NCBI RefSeq assembly: GCF_009729415.1
Contig: NZ_MPKW01000029.1
Span: forward strand, 1 to 64,000
Direction of reading: 5' to 3'
Length of the DNA: 64,000 nt
From: Mycolicibacterium sp. CBMA 234
GTDB lineage: Bacteria > Actinomycetota > Actinomycetes > Mycobacteriales > Mycobacteriaceae
This document shows, in pieces, positions 61,102 through 64,000 of the stretch. The position numbers and the translations under genes are program-made. Every line of letters starts with the position of its first letter. Positions within the stretch are counted from its first letter, which is position 1. The notes below the pieces were generated by a model. That model was not told where the DNA came from. It ran no database searches and worked only from the letters and a program-made list of their open reading frames with translations.

Positions 61102-64000
61102 GAGACTCGGGCTCCTTCACGGTCGCAAACCATGTCCGCACGGTCTCTTTGAGTTGCTCATCGACGTCAGCCGCGGTCCCGGTACCGGATTCAGCGGCGG
61201 CGATTCCGGACTCGATCCACCGTGCGCTGTCGTCGAGGTAGTCCGCGATGGCAGGAAGGTCCGCGCCGGCAACGGTGCCGAGTGTGCTGAGCTTCTCCAG
61301 TCCGCTTCGGGTCTTGGCGGATTCGATCAACTCTTCGACAGTCGTGATTGCCGCGTCATCCCAAACCCGCGCGGCCTCATTCCGAGCATGGACGGTCGCG
61401 AGGTCGCTAACCCTGACAAAGCCGTGGCTCTGTCCAACTTTCGTCGCGTCGGAGATTGCGTCCACCGTTTCGCTCAAGGACACTCCGCTTGGCAGGTGCC
61501 CGCGAATGCGATCGATCAAGCCTTGCCAGTGCTCAATCTGCACGTTGGCGAGGCGGGTCAGGTCCCTGAGTTTCCGGTGCGACTTTTCACACCACCCGGG
61601 AACGTCTAGGTCATCGTCTGACGCAGCGACCACCGCGGCCTTACGGATGATCGCCGTCAACCGCTGAATATCGACAGCGTGCACGGCGCCCCGGTCCCCC
61701 TGGGCCGCTCCAGATACTTCAAGTACATGTCCGACCACGGCACCTCGTTCAACGGCATAGGCCTGGTAGGCGGCCTGCCAGGCGGTTGACCGCGCCGCGG
61801 CATCGGGCCGCTGCCCGTTTGGGTCCCGCCAGAGTGCCGCGTTGATGTAGTCGAGGTCCTTAGGTTTAGGGGACAGATGTCCACAGGCGGCAGCGCCTCG
61901 GATCAAGGACGCTGTTGTCTGAGCCAATGCCTCGTCGTCGACCGCCATCTCGCTCACGATGCGGTGCCTTGTTTCGTCTACATGCCTGCTGACAAGTGCA
62001 TCGAGCCGAGGCAGGGCATCGCCGGCACGCTGCCACAAGCCGGCTCTGATATAGACGAGACCACGGAACATCATGGCGGTGCGAGCGTCGCGCGGGAGTC
62101 GAACGATCGGTTCTCCTACGAGATTCTCGTTGGCACCGTCGATAGAGACTGCTCGTGAGTTGTTCGGTACCGCCCTGTCCAGGATTGGCTTAGCGGGTTC
62201 TTTGATGACGGGGTCAAACCAGTCAATTCGTGCAAGGAGCGCCTCACGGACGATCAACCTCAGGTCTTGGGCTAGACCTTGGGGCAGCGTTTTCCCAGTG
62301 GACCACGCGTCGATGTCGTCGAGTTGCCTCTGCAACGACCTGGGTAGAGCACCCCCGTCTTTCTTGTCGTCCTGCTTATTTTTGTCGTCCACAGGACTGC
62401 GGTCGAAGAGGTCGCTGGGAATTGGTGGGTGGGAGAAGGCTTCGAGGACGCCGGTGTCAATTTGCTCGGCCCCAACCCGTCCCCAGAACGTCAGCAGCGA
62501 TTCGAGTCGCCCGGCATCCTGCTCGGCGTAGTCTCGCTGGATTACTTCCCTGACGTGGGTCGGCAAGTGGGGCAGCCCGATCTTCGCCGACTCTTGCGCG
62601 AGGAACCCAACTGGGGGAAACTCCCCGCTGCGGATCGTCTGCAGGTTTTCGGTGAGTACGTCACGGACAGCCCGCGCGAGTACTCCGCGGGGGTTAAAGA
62701 GCCGTTCGCGGTCCTGATCTGCGCACGCCCGCACGGCACGCAGGATGGCTGCTTTGTTGTATGGGTAGAGGCCGTATTCCTGGTTCGATGCTCCGAAGGC
62801 GGCATGGCATGAGGCTTGGAGTTCGCAACCGGCGCAGGCGTTGGGCACGTCAGGAGCCGACTGCTCTAGTTTCGCCTTGCCCACTCGTGCGGCGTTGAGA
62901 TAACGGCCGAGGAAGTCGACAAAGAATTGTTCATCGATGCCGTCAGCGCCGAACTCCACCTTAACTGTGTAGGTGGGCGACGACGCTTCGGCGCGGGTCC
63001 GGAAGGTGTCCGGAAGCCGCTCGCGGTAGTAGCGTGGCGTGACTGCAACCATCGTGCGGACGGTGGCGTACTTTTCCTCGCCCTGAACCACACCCACCTC
63101 AATGATCGCATCGAGCAAGTCACGGCGGACGCCCTGGATGAGCGCCACATCCTCGATGAGCAGCACAATCTCCTGACCGACGAACTTTTCGCGGATCTTC
63201 TTGAACGCTTGGCTGACATCACCGACGTTGAGGCTGGCTGCCTTCGTCACCGCATCATCAAGAACCTCGTTGAGCAGGCGTACAGCCTCCACCTGCAAGG
63301 CTGTACTCCCAGCGAGCCGCCTGAAGATCTTCTGAGTCGCGGCTGCTGCGTCGGCGATGTTTGCGTAGTCCCCGATATCGGTGGGCAGCTCCTCGATAGT
63401 GAACTCGAGCGGTACATCAGATTCGGCCTCGTCGCGACCGTACAGCGAGTACCGCGCCCGTCGCTTGATGAATGAGTCCGGACGGAGCAAGTGGTCGCGG
63501 AAAAGTGGGTCGAGGAAGAACAACCTCAGACCGTTATCTCCGACAAGAGATTTCGCGAGGGGTGTGTCAGGCGGAAGCGTTCGCAGCACTTCGGCAAGCT
63601 CTGCGAGGATCTTTTGCTCCATCTCCTCGAGCGTCGTCCCACTGCCAAGGCTGGAGAGTTTGCGCCGGACGTCGTCAAGCTCCGGATCTTGCTGGTTGAG
63701 CAGAAGCTTCTCGATTACGTCCTTCAGGCTTGTTTCAGTCTTCTGCAGATAGATAACGTGACGACCTGGTTTCGCTTTAATGTTGGCGTCTATCCAGCGG
63801 ATCAGATGCGACTTTCCGGCCCCAGATTCCCCGAGTACGCTCGCGACGAGTACACCATTTGTCGGTGACGCGTTGAGGAACTCCTCGAGGACCTCAACTT
63901 CGGACACAAATTCGGCTGCCGTTCGGCCGCGGGCATCACCACGTTGCCGGGTGATACGCAGCGGGGAATGGGTAGCCAGCAGCACAGCTTTGGACGGTGT
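61094..64000 (-). CDS. dpdH: DpdH-like P-loop ATPase (runs off the window)
   Basis: At least 963 aa from GTG 63985. The frame stays open to the right edge and no ribosome site precedes this GTG, so the true start may lie outside. Walker A GESGAGKS is at 52-59, Walker B LLIED at about 275-279, and a CAGC...C cluster near 390. The C-terminal half is helical. Large ATPases of this form drive or gate the effector step in several defence systems. First visible gene of the operon; further dpd genes may lie upstream. Confidence 0.72.
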   Translation of the reverse strand, partial: TPSKAVLLATHSPLRITRQRGDARGRTAAEFVSEVEVLEEFLNASPTNGVLVASVLGESGAGKSHLIRWIDANIKAKPGRHVIYLQKTETSLKDVIEKLLLNQQDPELDDVRRKLSSLGSGTTLEEMEQKILAELAEVLRTLPPDTPLAKSLVGDNGLRLFFLDPLFRDHLLRPDSFIKRRARYSLYGRDEAESDVPLEFTIEELPTDIGDYANIADAAAATQKIFRRLAGSTALQVEAVRLLNEVLDDAVTKAASLNVGDVSQAFKKIREKFVGQEIVLLIEDVALIQGVRRDLLDAIIEVGVVQGEEKYATVRTMVAVTPRYYRERLPDTFRTRAEASSPTYTVKVEFGADGIDEQFFVDFLGRYLNAARVGKAKLEQSAPDVPNACAGCELQASCHAAFGASNQEYGLYPYNKAAILRAVRACADQDRERLFNPRGVLARAVRDVLTENLQTIRSGEFPPVGFLAQESAKIGLPHLPTHVREVIQRDYAEQDAGRLESLLTFWGRVGAEQIDTGVLEAFSHPPIPSDLFDRSPVDDKNKQDDKKDGGALPRSLQRQLDDIDAWSTGKTLPQGLAQDLRLIVREALLARIDWFDPVIKEPAKPILDRAVPNNSRAVSIDGANENLVGEPIVRLPRDARTAMMFRGLVYIRAGLWQRAGDALPRLDALVSRHVDETRHRIVSEMAVDDEALAQTTASLIRGAAACGHLSPKPKDLDYINAALWRDPNGQRPDAAARSTAWQAAYQAYAVERGAVVGHVLEVSGAAQGDRGAVHAVDIQRLTAIIRKAAVVAASDDDLDVPGWCEKSHRKLRDLTRLANVQIEHWQGLIDRIRGHLPSGVSLSETVDAISDATKVGQSHGFVRVSDLATVHARNEAARVWDDAAITTVEELIESAKTRSGLEKLSTLGTVAGADLPAIADYLDDSARWIESGIAAAESGTGTAADVDEQLKETVRTWFATVKEPESHG

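Larger units (their letters stand above)
44708..64000. mobile_element. Dpd defence island (left part)
   Basis: From just after the PASTA gene the content changes from conserved mycobacterial genes to a zinc-ribbon gene, DNA-modification genes, preQ0 synthesis genes, an IS3 remnant and a helicase-nuclease operon. The left part is visibly richer in AT than the core. No integrase or att repeat is seen; the island continues past the right edge. Confidence 0.65.

Noticed and set aside
53563..64000. BREX or DISARM system
   Set aside because: The helicase and PLD gene resemble DISARM parts, but there is no DNA methyltransferase or PglZ, and the linked modification genes are deazaguanine type.
1..64000. 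CRISPR array
   Set aside because: No regularly spaced direct repeats and no cas genes were seen.

Overview
The window is high-GC actinobacterial DNA. Gene content and order point to a Mycobacterium/Mycolicibacterium chromosome. Positions 1 to about 31,300 follow the M. tuberculosis order from Rv1316c to Rv1343c: ogt, alkA, a membrane adenylate cyclase, nucS, a small zinc-ribbon gene, methylmalonyl-CoA epimerase, fadA4, a YbbN-type thioredoxin, glgB, glgE, glgP, dinG, pncB, clpS, a DUF2017 gene, a P1 peptidase, rhomboid, an Rv1339-type metallo-beta-lactamase protein, rph, rdgB, a DUF3817 gene and an Rv1343c-like gene. This core differs from M. tuberculosis in several ways. One cyclase replaces three. 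A streptogramin-lyase-like gene is coupled to glgP. The mec-cysO-cysM and murI genes are missing from their usual places. A TauE/SafE-TetR-haloalkane dehalogenase-AbiEi/DUF559 block sits between rdgB and the DUF3817 gene. From about 31.4 to 44.7 kb the content is more variable. It includes tRNA-Leu(UAG), a fatty acid desaturase coupled to a glycosyltransferase, TetR regulators, a NYN-LOTUS protein and a secreted DsbA-like CxxS protein. It also has an MFS / SBP5-like / FAD-monooxygenase operon, an atypical SDR with a zinc-ribbon N-terminus, a LysB-like esterase pair and a small PASTA protein with an abnormal C-terminus. From about 44.7 kb to the right edge lies a defence island encoding a 7-deazaguanine DNA modification (Dpd) system. 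Its modification operon (minus strand) is dpdC, a dpdB-like gene, dpdA and a second dpdB-like gene. Divergent from it is a complete preQ0 synthesis operon, queC-queE-queD-folE2. A convergent operon, dpdH-I-J-K-D (ATPase, coiled-coil protein, giant helicase, PLD nuclease, DUF2325-tailed protein), looks like the restriction or effector module and runs off the right end. A truncated IS3-family orfA lies at the junction of the two halves. The expected working is: GTP is converted to preQ0 by FolE2, QueD, QueE and QueC; the TGT-like DpdA with DpdB swaps preQ0 into DNA in place of guanine; DpdC matures the base; and DpdH-K with DpdD attack DNA lacking the mark. Two different DpdB-like proteins flanking DpdA, and the use of FolE2, are the most distinctive points. 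The two halves look compositionally different by eye, with the modification and queuosine genes richer in AT.
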